Shown here piece by piece: positions 25,881-34,559 of a stretch of DNA of 64,000 nucleotides. The notes beneath the pieces are model-generated. The model did not search any database. It had not been told where the DNA came from and saw only the letters and a program-made list of their open reading frames with translations. A program made the translations under genes and the position numbers. The stretch comes from Alteribacter aurantiacus DSM 18675 (GTDB lineage Bacteria > Bacillota > Bacilli > Bacillales > Salisediminibacteriaceae), in contig NZ_KE386941.1 in assembly GCF_000429705.1 (NCBI RefSeq), positions 1,240,001 to 1,304,000 of the forward strand. Direction: 5' to 3'. Every line of letters starts with the position of its first letter. The first letter of the stretch is position 1.

Positions 25881-27952
25881 TAATTTTGTTCTTCTTTATA
25901 GTCACACTCAGAACATTGAACGTTTGTTCCTTTTTTCGTTTTCTTTTCAACAAGCATTTTAGAACATTTAGGACACGTTCGGTTGATCGGTTTATCCCAC
26001 GAAATGAACTCGCATTCCGGATAACGATCGCATCCGTAAAAAATTCGTTTTTTCTTGCTCTTTCGTTCAACGATGTTTCCTTCTTTACACGTAGGACACT
26101 TTACACCTACGTCTTTTACAATTGGCTTTGTGTTTCTGCACTCAGGGAAGTTAGAGCAAGCCATAAATTTTCCGTAGCGGCCCATTTTAAAAACCATCTC
26201 ATGTCCGCATTTTTCACAATCTTCCCCTGCAGGTTCATCTTTAATTTCGACTTCTTTCATCTCTTCTTCTGCTTTTTGAAGTCGCTTTTCAAAGTCTTTA
26301 TAGAAATGGTCGATGACGTGGACCCAATTCTCTTTGCCGTCTTCAATTGAATCGAGATCAGTCTCCATTTTCGCCGTGAACTCTACATTTAGAATTTCCG
26401 GGAAAAACTCAATAATCAAATCGAGGACAATTGTTCCAAGCTCCGTTGGTACAAAGCGTTTGTCTTCGAGTGCCACGTAGCCTCTTCGTTGAATCGTGTC
26501 TAACGTCGGTGCATACGTGGATGGGCGCCCAATTCCGAGCTCTTCCATTGTTTTTACAAGGCGAGCCTCTGTATAACGAGGTGGTGGTTGGGTGAAATGC
26601 TGGTTTGGATCAATGGAGTCTACTCCCGCTTCCTCACCTTTTTCCAATTCAGGTAGCCAATGATCTTCTTCTTTTTTCCCGTCATCGTTACCTTCAATGT
26701 AAACCTTCATAAAGCCTGGAAATTTCATTTTCGATCCGTTAGCTCTGAAAATAACCCCGTTATTTGAAAGGTCAACACTCAGCGTGTCCATTATAGCGGG
26801 TGCCATCAGACTTGCTACAAGCCGATCCCATATCAACTTATACAAGCGGTACTGATCTCTTGAGAGGTACTGCTTCACGTTTTTTGGGTCTTTCATAACC
26901 GATGTTGGACGAATGGCTTCGTGAGCATCTTGAGAGTTTGCGCTCTGCTTCGACTTCTTTCGGTCTGTATTAATGTATTCTTTACCATAATTGGCTTCAA
27001 TGTAGTCTCTTGTCTCGCTTTGAGCAGTTTCAGATACGCGAGTAGAGTCAGTACGCATATAGGTAATCAAACCTACTGTACCTTCTTTACCTACATCGAT
27101 TCCTTCATATAGCTGTTGCGCAAGCATCATTGTTTTCTTTGCTCTGAAATTCAACTTCCTTGCAGCTTCCTGTTGTAATGAAGAAGTCGTGAATGGAACA
27201 ACAGGGTTTCGTTTTCGTTCTCTTTTCGTAACTTTGTCAACAGTAAACGTGTCTCCCGACAATTTGCCGAGCACACCTTCTACATCTTCTTTTGTTTTCA
27301 GGTCCGTCTTTTTCCCATCGACTCCGTAAAACTTCGCTTCAAATGATTCGTCACCTTTATTTAGCGTCGCTTGAATTGACCAGTATTCTTCAGGCTCAAA
27401 TGCCTCAATTTCCTTTTCACGGTCAATGATCATTTTAACTGCAACACTTTGTACACGACCGGCACTCAATCCTTTTTTTACTTTCTTCCATAGTAAAGGA
27501 CTAATATTGTAACCAACGAGGCGATCGAGAACTCGTCTGGCTTGCTGGGCATCTACCAAATCCATGTTAATGGTTCTAGGTGTTTTAAACGAATCTTTAA
27601 TTGCTTGTTTTGTAATTTCATTAAAAACAACACGGCATTTTGATTTATCATCAATATTTAGGCTGTGAGCTAGGTGCCATGCAATGGCTTCCCCTTCTCT
27701 ATCGGGGTCGGCTGCGAGATAGATTTTTTTCGCTTTTTTTGCCGCTGTTTTCAGTTCTTTTAAAACAGGCCCTTTTCCTCTGATGGTAATGTACTTTGGA
27801 GTAAAGTTATCGTCAACATTTACACCCATCTGACTTTTTGGTAAGTCAATAACATGTCCCATAGAAGCTTTTACAGCATATTTTTTACCTAAATACTTAC
27901 CGATTGTTTTTGCTTTAGCCGGGGATTCGACGATCACTAAGTAATCGGACAT
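25880..27952 (-). CDS. topA: TopA, DNA topoisomerase I
   Basis: TopA relaxes negative supercoils through a Tyr-DNA intermediate. From ATG 27952 (GGGGAGG upstream) the protein is 690 residues. It shows the TOPRIM domain (YLVIVESPAKAKTIGKYLG and the DPDREGEAIAWH acidic motif) and the active-site GLITYMRTDSTRVS with Tyr at about 298. Three C-terminal four-Cys zinc ribbons start at CEKCGHEM, CPTCKEGN and CPKCSKML. An earlier in-frame start would add 12 residues but has no ribosome site. Confidence 0.98.
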   Translation of the reverse strand: MSDYLVIVESPAKAKTIGKYLGKKYAVKASMGHVIDLPKSQMGVNVDDNFTPKYITIRGKGPVLKELKTAAKKAKKIYLAADPDREGEAIAWHLAHSLNIDDKSKCRVVFNEITKQAIKDSFKTPRTINMDLVDAQQARRVLDRLVGYNISPLLWKKVKKGLSAGRVQSVAVKMIIDREKEIEAFEPEEYWSIQATLNKGDESFEAKFYGVDGKKTDLKTKEDVEGVLGKLSGDTFTVDKVTKRERKRNPVVPFTTSSLQQEAARKLNFRAKKTMMLAQQLYEGIDVGKEGTVGLITYMRTDSTRVSETAQSETRDYIEANYGKEYINTDRKKSKQSANSQDAHEAIRPTSVMKDPKNVKQYLSRDQYRLYKLIWDRLVASLMAPAIMDTLSVDLSNNGVIFRANGSKMKFPGFMKVYIEGNDDGKKEEDHWLPELEKGEEAGVDSIDPNQHFTQPPPRYTEARLVKTMEELGIGRPSTYAPTLDTIQRRGYVALEDKRFVPTELGTIVLDLIIEFFPEILNVEFTAKMETDLDSIEDGKENWVHVIDHFYKDFEKRLQKAEEEMKEVEIKDEPAGEDCEKCGHEMVFKMGRYGKFMACSNFPECRNTKPIVKDVGVKCPTCKEGNIVERKSKKKRIFYGCDRYPECEFISWDKPINRTCPKCSKMLVEKKTKKGTNVQCSECDYKEEQN

Positions 27953-28180
27953 AAGGCTGTTCCTCCCCTTCAGAGGTAAAATCGTCATAAACTTAAATTG
28001 AAATCTCCACTATTATTAACTACCCATTTGCACTTTGTCAAACATATAATCGGAAAAAAACGGTTAATTCGTCTCAAAAAACCACTTTCACCCACTCTGT
28101 GAGGCTTTTTTGAATTTTTAGATTATACGTGTGCTTGTTTGATATTTATTCACCTATTTTCAAATTCCATACCTCATATT

Positions 28181-29050
28181 TTAAATTTCTTCCATTATAT
28201 CTATTGATGAAACAACCACCTTAGCCCCTTCCTGAATCAGCCTTAAGCAACCTCTAGCCTGCATTTTCAGAGGAGAGCCTGGAACGGCTAATACTTCTTT
28301 CCCTTGTTCCAATGCAAAGTTGACCGTGATCATAGAGCCGCTTTTCTCCGTAGCTTCAACAATCAACACGGCATTACTCAGACCGGCAATTATTCTGTTT
28401 CTTTGGGGGAAATGCCACTTTTGAGGTCTGCAATCCGGTGGGTATTCACTTAACAACAGGTTTTTTTGGATAATGGATTTAGCGAGAGTGGTGTTGCTGG
28501 AAGGGTATACGTGGTTAAAACCTGAACCGAGTACGGCAACCGTTGGAACATGATGACGTAACGCCCATTTATGAGCTAAGGCATCAATCCCTTCAGCAAG
28601 ACCTGAAACAACCAAGGTTGAATTTGAGTGGAGTGGGTGTAGAAGATGTTCGATCAAGTGTTTTGCTTCTATTGAAGGCTTTCTCGATCCAATTACGGCT
28701 AAAGGTGAAGGTTGGGATAGAAGATCGGCGTCCCCTTGATAAAATAAAACAGAAGGAGGATCATAAATGAATGTAAGTCTGACAGGATAATTCGAGTCAA
28801 ATCGACACATCCACCCAATACCTCTTCTATTTAATTCCGTTGAAATGTCTAGTTTTCTCAGTTTGATTAAACGATCATGAATTCTTTTGGCTCGTTCATA
28901 TCGAATGGTAAAGGAAGACGCGAGAGACTGAGGAGTCATACTGAAAGGGGTTTTCAACGTTGGATCAGAAGTATACATTCGACCCACTAAAGAAGCATCG
29001 ACTTCCACTGCATAATGTAAGTAGAGAATGCGTTCTCGTAATGTATTCAT
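28181..29050 (-). CDS. dprA: DprA/Smf, RecA loader in DNA uptake
   Basis: DprA protects incoming single-stranded DNA and loads RecA during natural transformation. The 289-residue protein has an N-terminal SAM-like part and the Rossmann-like DprA domain. This contains GSRKPSIEAKHLIEHLL, SGLAEGIDALAHKWALRH and FPQRNRIIAGLSNAVLIVEA, all classic. Length is close to B. subtilis Smf. The start has AAAGGTGG upstream. It sits between sucD and topA in standard order; the 228 bases to topA contain no gene. Confidence 0.96.
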   Translation of the reverse strand: MNTLRERILYLHYAVEVDASLVGRMYTSDPTLKTPFSMTPQSLASSFTIRYERAKRIHDRLIKLRKLDISTELNRRGIGWMCRFDSNYPVRLTFIYDPPSVLFYQGDADLLSQPSPLAVIGSRKPSIEAKHLIEHLLHPLHSNSTLVVSGLAEGIDALAHKWALRHHVPTVAVLGSGFNHVYPSSNTTLAKSIIQKNLLLSEYPPDCRPQKWHFPQRNRIIAGLSNAVLIVEATEKSGSMITVNFALEQGKEVLAVPGSPLKMQARGCLRLIQEGAKVVVSSIDIMEEI

Positions 29051-29169
29051 TTTTTTACCACCTTTGAAGGGATTTTAGAAGGCTGGAATGAAGGGGAAAG
29101 TTTCACTTGAATACAAAAACCGGCTTAACACGTAAGAAGGTGAGGAAAAGGAAGGAATGTCGAGGTATA

Positions 29170-29197
29170 TAAAGAGCTCCCCCGGAAACCGGGGGAG
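29170..29197 (-). terminator. Terminator of sucCD
   Basis: CTCCCCCGG (29177-29185) pairs with CCGGGGGAG (29189-29197) across a 3-base loop, 12 bases after the sucD stop. On the minus strand CTCTTTATAT follows. The stem is very stable; the U-run is short. Confidence 0.8.
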
Positions 29198-29209
29198 AAA
29201 CATTGACGT

Positions 29210-30115
29210 TTATTTGTGAGTCACACACTTTTCATAGATACCGTTATCTTTAAGAGAGCTGATTAACGTCTCTCCCATAACAGCTGGCGTTTGTGCTACT
29301 TTTACGCCACATGCTTCAAGAGTTTTGATCTTTTCAGCAGCAGTACCTTTACCGCCGGAAATGATCGCTCCTGCATGTCCCATACGCTTTCCTGGAGGCG
29401 CTGTTTGACCGCCGATAAAGCCTACTACGGGTTTAGTCATGTTCGCTTTAATCCATTCAGCTGCTTCTTCTTCAGCTGTTCCACCGATTTCACCAATCAT
29501 GATAACGGCGTAAGTATCTTCATCTTCATTAAACTGTTTTAATACATCAATAAAGTCAGTACCGTTTACAGGGTCTCCGCCGATCCCTACCGCAGTAGAC
29601 TGGCCGATTCCTTCTGTAGAAAGTTGGTGTACTGCTTCATAAGTCAATGTTCCGGAACGGGAAACAACGCCAACGTGACCTTTTTTGTGAATATAACCTG
29701 GCATAATACCGATCTTACATTCGTCAGGTGTAATCACTCCTGGACAGTTTGGTCCGATTAAACGCGTTTCTTTGCCTTCCAAGTAGCGCTTAACTTTAAT
29801 CATGTCTGTAACGGGAATGCCTTCTGTAATTGTGATTACAAGTTCCACACCTGCGTCAGCCGCTTCCATAATCGCGTCAGCTGCAAATGCCGGTGGAACG
29901 TAGACAACAGAAGCGTTTGCTCCAGTTTTTTCTACTGCATCACTTACTGTATCAAAAACAGGGATCCCTTCAACTTCAGTGCCGCCTTTACCAGGAGTGA
30001 CACCGCCTACAACATTCGTTCCGTATTCAACGGCCTGTTTTGTGTGGAACAGCCCGGTAGCCCCGGTAATACCTTGTACAATTAGTTTTGTGTCTTTATT
30101 AATAAGGATACTCAT
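29210..30115 (-). CDS. sucD: SucD, succinyl-CoA synthetase alpha subunit
   Basis: SucD forms with SucC the TCA-cycle enzyme that makes ATP (or GTP) from succinyl-CoA. The 301 residues include the CoA-binding Rossmann domain (GITGATGLFHTKQAVEYG) and the phosphohistidine loop GKRMGHAGAIISGGKGTA, with catalytic His about residue 247. It follows sucC by 17 bases and ends at a strong hairpin. No anomalies. Confidence 0.98.
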   Translation of the reverse strand: MSILINKDTKLIVQGITGATGLFHTKQAVEYGTNVVGGVTPGKGGTEVEGIPVFDTVSDAVEKTGANASVVYVPPAFAADAIMEAADAGVELVITITEGIPVTDMIKVKRYLEGKETRLIGPNCPGVITPDECKIGIMPGYIHKKGHVGVVSRSGTLTYEAVHQLSTEGIGQSTAVGIGGDPVNGTDFIDVLKQFNEDEDTYAVIMIGEIGGTAEEEAAEWIKANMTKPVVGFIGGQTAPPGKRMGHAGAIISGGKGTAAEKIKTLEACGVKVAQTPAVMGETLISSLKDNGIYEKCVTHK

Positions 30116-30132
30116 TTGCTACCCGTCCTTTC

Positions 30133-31296
30133 TTACTCTTTAACAAGAGAAACGATTTTTTCTGCGCCATCAGCCATAGAGTCAGCTGCTGTAATGTTAA
30201 GACCGGATTCTTCAAGAATCTTTTTACCAAGATCAACGTTCGTACCCTCAAGTCGAACAACAAGTGGAAGTTCAAGTCCCATTTCTTTCGTGGCTGCAAC
30301 AACACCTTCAGCAATGATGTCACACTTCATGATTCCACCGAAAATATTAACGTAGATACCTTTTACACTTTTATCTGAAAGAATAATTTTAAAAGCTTCT
30401 GTTACTTTTTCTTTTGTTGCTCCTCCACCTACGTCAAGGAAGTTTGCAGGGTCTCCGCTGTAGTGCTTGATGATGTCCATTGTAGCCATCGCAAGTCCTG
30501 CACCGTTAACCATACATCCGATGTTTCCATCAAGAGCAATGTAGCTTAAGTCATGCTTGGAAGCTTCAATTTCTTTCTCATCTTCTTCTTCCAAATCGCG
30601 AAGTTCTACAATGTCCTTTTGACGATATAAGGCGTTTGAATCAAAGTTTAATTTCGCATCCAATGCCATTACTTTTCCGTCTCCAGTTGTAACAAGAGGG
30701 TTGATTTCGGCGATGGAGCAATCTTTTTCTTCAAAAGCTTTGTAAAGACCCATCATAAATTTCACGGCATCTCTAACAAGCTCTTTTGGAATGTTAATAT
30801 TGAATGCTAGTCGACGGGCCTGATAAGGCATAAGACCTACTACAGGATCGACAACTTCTTTAAAGATTTTTTCAGGTGTTTTTTCTGCTACCTCTTCAAT
30901 TTCAGTTCCGCCTTCTTCAGACGCCATCATGACAATGCGAGATGTATCGCGATCGACGACAAGCCCCACATAGTACTCACTTTTAATATCGCAGCCCTCT
31001 TCAACAAGTAAGCGCTTTACTTCTTTACCTTCAGGACCGGTTTGATGCGTGACTAATGTTTTACCGAGAATCTCTTCGGCGTATGTACGTACATCGTCCA
31101 GATTTTTAGCCACTTTAACCCCGCCTGCTTTACCTCGTCCACCTGCGTGAATTTGTGCTTTGACAACGGTTACATCAGTGCCTAGCGTTTTGGCTGCTTC
31201 TACAGCTTCTTCTACAGTGTAAGCCACTTTTCCGTTAGGAACTGCGACACCATATTTTCTTAACACTTCTTTGCCTTGATACTCATGGATATTCAT
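30133..31296 (-). CDS. sucC: SucC, succinyl-CoA synthetase beta subunit
   Basis: SucC supplies the ATP-grasp nucleotide site of succinyl-CoA synthetase. The protein begins MNIHEYQGKEVLRKYG and contains QIHAGGRGKAGGVKVAKN (ATP-grasp) and the CoA-ligase part with INPLVTTGDGKVMALDAK and NIFGGIMKCDIIAEG. I use ATG 31296 because AGGAGG lies 6 bases upstream; the ATG two codons earlier abuts the ribosome site. The product has 387 residues. Confidence 0.98.
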   Translation of the reverse strand: MNIHEYQGKEVLRKYGVAVPNGKVAYTVEEAVEAAKTLGTDVTVVKAQIHAGGRGKAGGVKVAKNLDDVRTYAEEILGKTLVTHQTGPEGKEVKRLLVEEGCDIKSEYYVGLVVDRDTSRIVMMASEEGGTEIEEVAEKTPEKIFKEVVDPVVGLMPYQARRLAFNINIPKELVRDAVKFMMGLYKAFEEKDCSIAEINPLVTTGDGKVMALDAKLNFDSNALYRQKDIVELRDLEEEDEKEIEASKHDLSYIALDGNIGCMVNGAGLAMATMDIIKHYSGDPANFLDVGGGATKEKVTEAFKIILSDKSVKGIYVNIFGGIMKCDIIAEGVVAATKEMGLELPLVVRLEGTNVDLGKKILEESGLNITAADSMADGAEKIVSLVKE

Positions 31297-31617
31297 TGCC
31301 ATCCTCCTAACTTAATTGTCCCTTACGTCTTTTTTCCCGCGCGTATACAAAGTTCGATAAAAACTTCACAAATCCTTTTGGGAAAATAAAAAATATTCAT
31401 TACTATGTGCGAAAAACAGAGAAAATTGTTTCTCTTTAACTGCACAAGTTTTATTTTACTATACTTTTGTCAATTTTGTGAATCGATTGCTCAATTTTTT
31501 TATGGAAATTTGGATAAAGGTCAAAAGTCACCTTTGTTTGGAAAATTAAGACGAGGAAACATTTTCTTTTTTTTATAACGGTTTTAAACCAATTTCACTC
31601 TTCTATGCTTCTTTACA
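31297..31617. other. sucCD leader/promoter region
   Basis: No gene seen in this AT-rich gap. On the minus strand TTCACA (31477-31482) and TAAAAT (31453-31458) are 18 bases apart, and a consensus TTGACA (31468-31473) lies between them. Downstream, AGAGAAA/TTTCTCT (31418-31435) forms a weak 7-bp hairpin followed by GTTTTTC, terminator-like. A second promoter-like pair, TTGTGA-18-TATACG, lies near 31338-31368. I did not find a clear cre site. Confidence 0.4.
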
Positions 31618-31649
31618 CAATAAAAGATCACCCTACGAGTAGAGTGATC
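31618..31649 (-). terminator. Terminator after the small SASP-like/unknown gene pair
   Basis: GATCACCCTAC (31626-31636) and GTAGAGTGATC (31639-31649) pair over 11 bp on the transcribed strand, with a tiny loop, followed on the minus strand by TTTTATTG. The stem overlaps the stop codon of the 55-codon gene. Confidence 0.8.
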
Positions 31650-31815
31650 ACTTATTGTAGCTTCTCTCCTGCATCACATCACCATCCGAATGTCTCTTCG
31701 TACCAGGAAATTGACTATCCGGATTCATTGTAGATCCGCGTTCAATATTTAATTTGTAGCCGTTGCCATTCATCCGCTCGCCTATTTTATACTTTTTTTC
31801 ATGATCATTTTTCAT
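31648..31815 (-). CDS. Unrecognised 55-residue hypothetical protein
   Basis: The ATG overlaps the stop of the preceding SASP-like gene (TGATG), so the two are translationally coupled; a terminator hairpin overlaps the stop. The protein is highly charged and hydrophilic: it begins MKNDHEKKYKIGERMNGN and ends QERSYNK, with Asn/Gly/Lys-rich composition and no hydrophobic segment. I recognise no family. Coupling with a likely spore protein gene suggests expression in sporulation, but that is inference. Confidence 0.6.
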   Translation of the reverse strand: MKNDHEKKYKIGERMNGNGYKLNIERGSTMNPDSQFPGTKRHSDGDVMQERSYNK

Positions 31816-31994
31816 CACTTGTTCTGTTTTAGTTTTTCAATCACGCTACGAGTAGCATTTTGAGTAATTTGATCCGATTCTCCCACAGAGCGATACACAC
31901 CGAATTCTTCGGCAATCTCTTCACGATACGAATTCATATACTCCTCAACACCATCACATAGCAAACCATTTTTGAATTGTTCTTTCTTTTCCAC
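31815..31994 (-). CDS. Divergent alpha/beta-type SASP-like small protein
   Basis: This 59-codon gene starts GTG with GGGAGG 8 bases upstream. Residues 24-33 read REEIAEEFGV, matching the conserved helix of alpha/beta-type small acid-soluble spore proteins (YEIAQEFGV-type). That stretch includes the place where the germination protease GPR cuts. The second family block (GSVGGEITKRLV-type) is only loosely seen as QNATRSVIEKLK. SASPs coat and protect spore DNA. The protein is therefore a divergent SASP-like candidate; an SspF-like minor SASP is an alternative. It is not in this location in B. subtilis as I recall. Confidence 0.6.
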   Translation of the reverse strand: MEKKEQFKNGLLCDGVEEYMNSYREEIAEEFGVYRSVGESDQITQNATRSVIEKLKQNK

Positions 31995-32052
31995 TTGTCA
32001 AACCTCCCTTTAGGACTGTATTTTTATTCTTTCCTTATGGGCTGGCTTCACT

Positions 32053-32331
32053 CTAGAAGGTTTTTCCTGATAATTTTTTAGCTTGCTCTTTGTCCAAACG
32101 GTAAACAAAAGCAAAAACCTCAGCAACAGCTTCGTATAAATCTTCAGGAATTTCTTCATTAATTTCAAGTTCTGACAAGAGTTGAACAAGGGATGGGTCC
32201 TCTTGAATAGGCAAAGCATTTTCTTTCGCTTTTTGAATGATTTTTTCAGCAAGATACCCTTTACCTTTTGCTTTTACTTTAGGGGAGTGGCTTTGATCGT
32301 ATTCTAGTGCAACTGCTCGCTTTTGTGTCAT
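32053..32331 (-). CDS. ylqH: YlqH, stand-alone FlhB C-terminal domain homologue
   Basis: The 92-residue protein is homologous to the cytoplasmic FlhB-CC fragment: KRAVALEYDQSHSPKVKAKG aligns with the FlhB stretch just after NPTH, and EVFAFVYRLDKEQ with AEILAYVYRLNKQ at its end. Because it begins essentially at the cleavage point, it mimics processed FlhB without needing cleavage. Its start overlaps the ylqG stop by 4 bases (ATGA). Function in Bacillus is unproven; similar proteins can partly replace FlhB-CC. Confidence 0.9.
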   Translation of the reverse strand: MTQKRAVALEYDQSHSPKVKAKGKGYLAEKIIQKAKENALPIQEDPSLVQLLSELEINEEIPEDLYEAVAEVFAFVYRLDKEQAKKLSGKTF

Positions 32332-33590
32332 ATTCGAATATCAATCCCTTTTTTCGGAGACCAAGTAGTTTTAAGTTTTTGATCCTCGTTTCTTTCAGTA
32401 GGTCTTGTCCAAAGAATGGATGACAAAACGTAATTCCCCTTCTTTAAACTCTCTTCAAGTAATGGCCTTAATGTTGAAATAGCGATCTCTGGCTTCTTGT
32501 TTTCATTATATAAATGAACGGTAACCACTCTATTTTGAATATGAACATCAATAACGGTCTCATTTAAAGAAGCGAGCTCTATATAAAAGAGAATGCGGCA
32601 ATGATTACTATCCCAATCTCCATTTTGTTTTTTGAGTCCTTCCCATTGAACAGTCATGTCTTGAGTGATGTTACCAAATTTAACAGGAATCGAAAGGATG
32701 TTGTGAGCGTGCGTGTGATGTTGATCAATGTTTTGTAATTGGATCCCCGTTATGCGAAAAACAATCGCCTGAGCCAGCTTTCTCTGTTCAGATGATATCT
32801 CAGGGTTTTGCAAAAAAGAAAGGAGTTGTGCCTTTAAACTAATCCCATGGTTCGTATCCACCGAATGGGCCATATTTGCTTCGTAAATAAGACCTAACCC
32901 ATTCATAAAGGTGTGTAGCGGAGGAGGAAATGATCGTTGTATACCACTTTCGCGGGAGAGATCGGGCAGGAATGATTGGATTGCAAGCATGAGTGCCCGA
33001 TGTTCTTTTCCGATTAGACTAGTGTATAGTTGTTCTAGACCTTTGGCCAAAGACCCGTCTTGTTTAAGTGAAGCAAGGCTTAAAAAGGTCTCCTCGGTAA
33101 AGGGCAGTCGACGACTGGCCATATCGGATAAAACCTCTAAAGTCTGCTTGATCGGAAGGGAAGAGTGCTTGAATAAACGTTCTCCTTGTTCGATAACCTC
33201 TTTTGTAAATGGAATTCCTATGGAAGTAAATGCAGTTAGTAACCGTTCTTGTGCACTGTTACGAGTGGCTTTCCATTCCTTTAAGAGAGAATCCGTTGTC
33301 CCATGTAGCGCTGCGGCATACTTACTTTCACCATTTCCAGTTAGTACTTTAAGCTTTGGCATGCCTTCTGTGGAAGCAACTTCAAACCAATAGGTACGGT
33401 CTCTTTCTAGACCTACTTCCAGTTTGGCTGTTACTGTCGTTTGTCCGTAGGTTAGAGTAGCTAGATTGTTTGGATAAAGTTGTTTCACTTTTCCTTGGAG
33501 GAGTTGTCCTGGCATAAGAGGCAGGCTTTTAATTGTTGTTGATGTTGGCCTTAAACCCGAAAACAGACCTTTTAAACCTGTTCCTTCCAT
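32328..33590 (-). CDS. ylqG: YlqG, FliK-like protein paired with YlqH
   Basis: This 420-residue protein matches YlqG by position (between rnhB and ylqH) and by general features. Its N-terminus has an SH3-like patch (LLQGKVKQLYPNNLATLTYG), the middle is helical, and the C-terminus (ELASLNETVIDVHIQNRVVT then NENKKPEIAISTLRPLLEES) resembles the hook-length-control domain of FliK. The role is unknown. The fixed pairing with a FlhB-CC homologue suggests an export-related switch pair, but this is inference. Confidence 0.75.
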   Translation of the reverse strand: MEGTGLKGLFSGLRPTSTTIKSLPLMPGQLLQGKVKQLYPNNLATLTYGQTTVTAKLEVGLERDRTYWFEVASTEGMPKLKVLTGNGESKYAAALHGTTDSLLKEWKATRNSAQERLLTAFTSIGIPFTKEVIEQGERLFKHSSLPIKQTLEVLSDMASRRLPFTEETFLSLASLKQDGSLAKGLEQLYTSLIGKEHRALMLAIQSFLPDLSRESGIQRSFPPPLHTFMNGLGLIYEANMAHSVDTNHGISLKAQLLSFLQNPEISSEQRKLAQAIVFRITGIQLQNIDQHHTHAHNILSIPVKFGNITQDMTVQWEGLKKQNGDWDSNHCRILFYIELASLNETVIDVHIQNRVVTVHLYNENKKPEIAISTLRPLLEESLKKGNYVLSSILWTRPTERNEDQKLKTTWSPKKGIDIRI

Positions 33591-33678
33591 ACAATCCTCA
33601 CCTCGTTCCTTGTCATCCAGACTGTTTATAAACCATTATTTCTAAAGCTGTTTTCGTACATTTATTAACTTTTGATCT

Positions 33679-34446
33679 CTAGATCATATCCTTAATCGGA
33701 GCAAATGATTTTCGATGCTCTTCTGTTACACCTGAACCTTCTAAAGCCTTCAAGTGTTCCTTTGTACCATATCCCATATGCTTATCAAATCCGTACTCAG
33801 GATGCATCAAAGCAAGCTCTGTCATATAGGTGTCCCGCTTTACCTTAGCTACTACAGAAGCTGCGGCAATACTCACGCTTTTAGAATCCCCTTTAATCAG
33901 TGATGTTTGTCCTATATCAATGGGTAAGTTCATAGCATCCAACAACAAATAGTCGGCTTCTTTTTCCATGTTCAGGATCGCCCGTTGCATCGCAATTTTT
34001 GTAGATTCATAAATATTTAAACTGTCAATTTCTTCTGCAGTTGCGATCCCTACCCCAACTGCATACGCCTTATCGAGGATCGTACGGGAGTATTGTTCCC
34101 TCTTCTCTTTAGACAGCTTCTTTGAATCGGTAAGACCCGGCAAATAAAAATCCTCTGGTAAAATAACGCTTGCTGCAATAACAGGACCAGCAAGAGGTCC
34201 TCGACCTACTTCGTCAATTCCTGCAATAAAGCAATACCCTCTTTTCTTAAGGTCATCTTCATATGCATTCATTTCAACAAATTGATTGTGAAGGGCCTTT
34301 TCGGCCTCCATTCGTTTATGATAAGAAGCTAGTGCCTGCTGCACACCTTTTCTGGGATCGTGCTGAAGTTCATCTAAGAATGATGGTTTTACAGATTGCT
34401 TCAATTGTTCTTGAATCTCTTTTATGCTTGTTTTTTTTATGTCCAT
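33679..34446 (-). CDS. rnhB: RnhB, ribonuclease HII
   Basis: RNase HII removes ribonucleotides and RNA primers from DNA. The 255 residues equal the B. subtilis length. The catalytic DEDD-type residues sit in CFIAGIDEVGRGPLAGPV (Asp, Glu), in the LLLDAMNLPI Asp and in the ASVVAKVKRD Asp. The N-terminal ~70 residues form the helical extension of the Bacillus enzyme. GGGAG precedes the ATG. It is separated from rbgA by a repeat and a terminator. Confidence 0.96.
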   Translation of the reverse strand: MDIKKTSIKEIQEQLKQSVKPSFLDELQHDPRKGVQQALASYHKRMEAEKALHNQFVEMNAYEDDLKKRGYCFIAGIDEVGRGPLAGPVIAASVILPEDFYLPGLTDSKKLSKEKREQYSRTILDKAYAVGVGIATAEEIDSLNIYESTKIAMQRAILNMEKEADYLLLDAMNLPIDIGQTSLIKGDSKSVSIAAASVVAKVKRDTYMTELALMHPEYGFDKHMGYGTKEHLKALEGSGVTEEHRKSFAPIKDMI

Positions 34447-34559
34447 TGTAACTCCCTCTTTTTTGTATCGGTTAATTTTAGAATATATGTACCTCGATTT
34501 TTCAATTTAGAGTAAAAGGGTATTTAGTATAGATTGTTCCTTTTTATTATTTTCTTTGT
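34447..34559. other. rnhB upstream region
   Basis: The 470-base gap between rnhB and rbgA holds a dispersed repeat (34560-34775), then AT-rich sequence, then the rbgA terminator. I could not pick a reliable rnhB promoter in 34447-34559. A 77-codon minus-strand reading frame here lies inside the repeat and resembles the frame in the second copy, so it is not called as a gene. Confidence 0.35.

Noticed and set aside
25768..26070. Minus-strand 100-codon frame at the topA 3' end
   Set aside because: It overlaps the zinc-ribbon coding part of topA in another frame and crosses the terminator.
28061..28112. Possible dprA-topA terminator
   Set aside because: AAAAAACCAC and GGCTTTTTT flank the region, but the internal bases do not pair well enough to form a stable stem.
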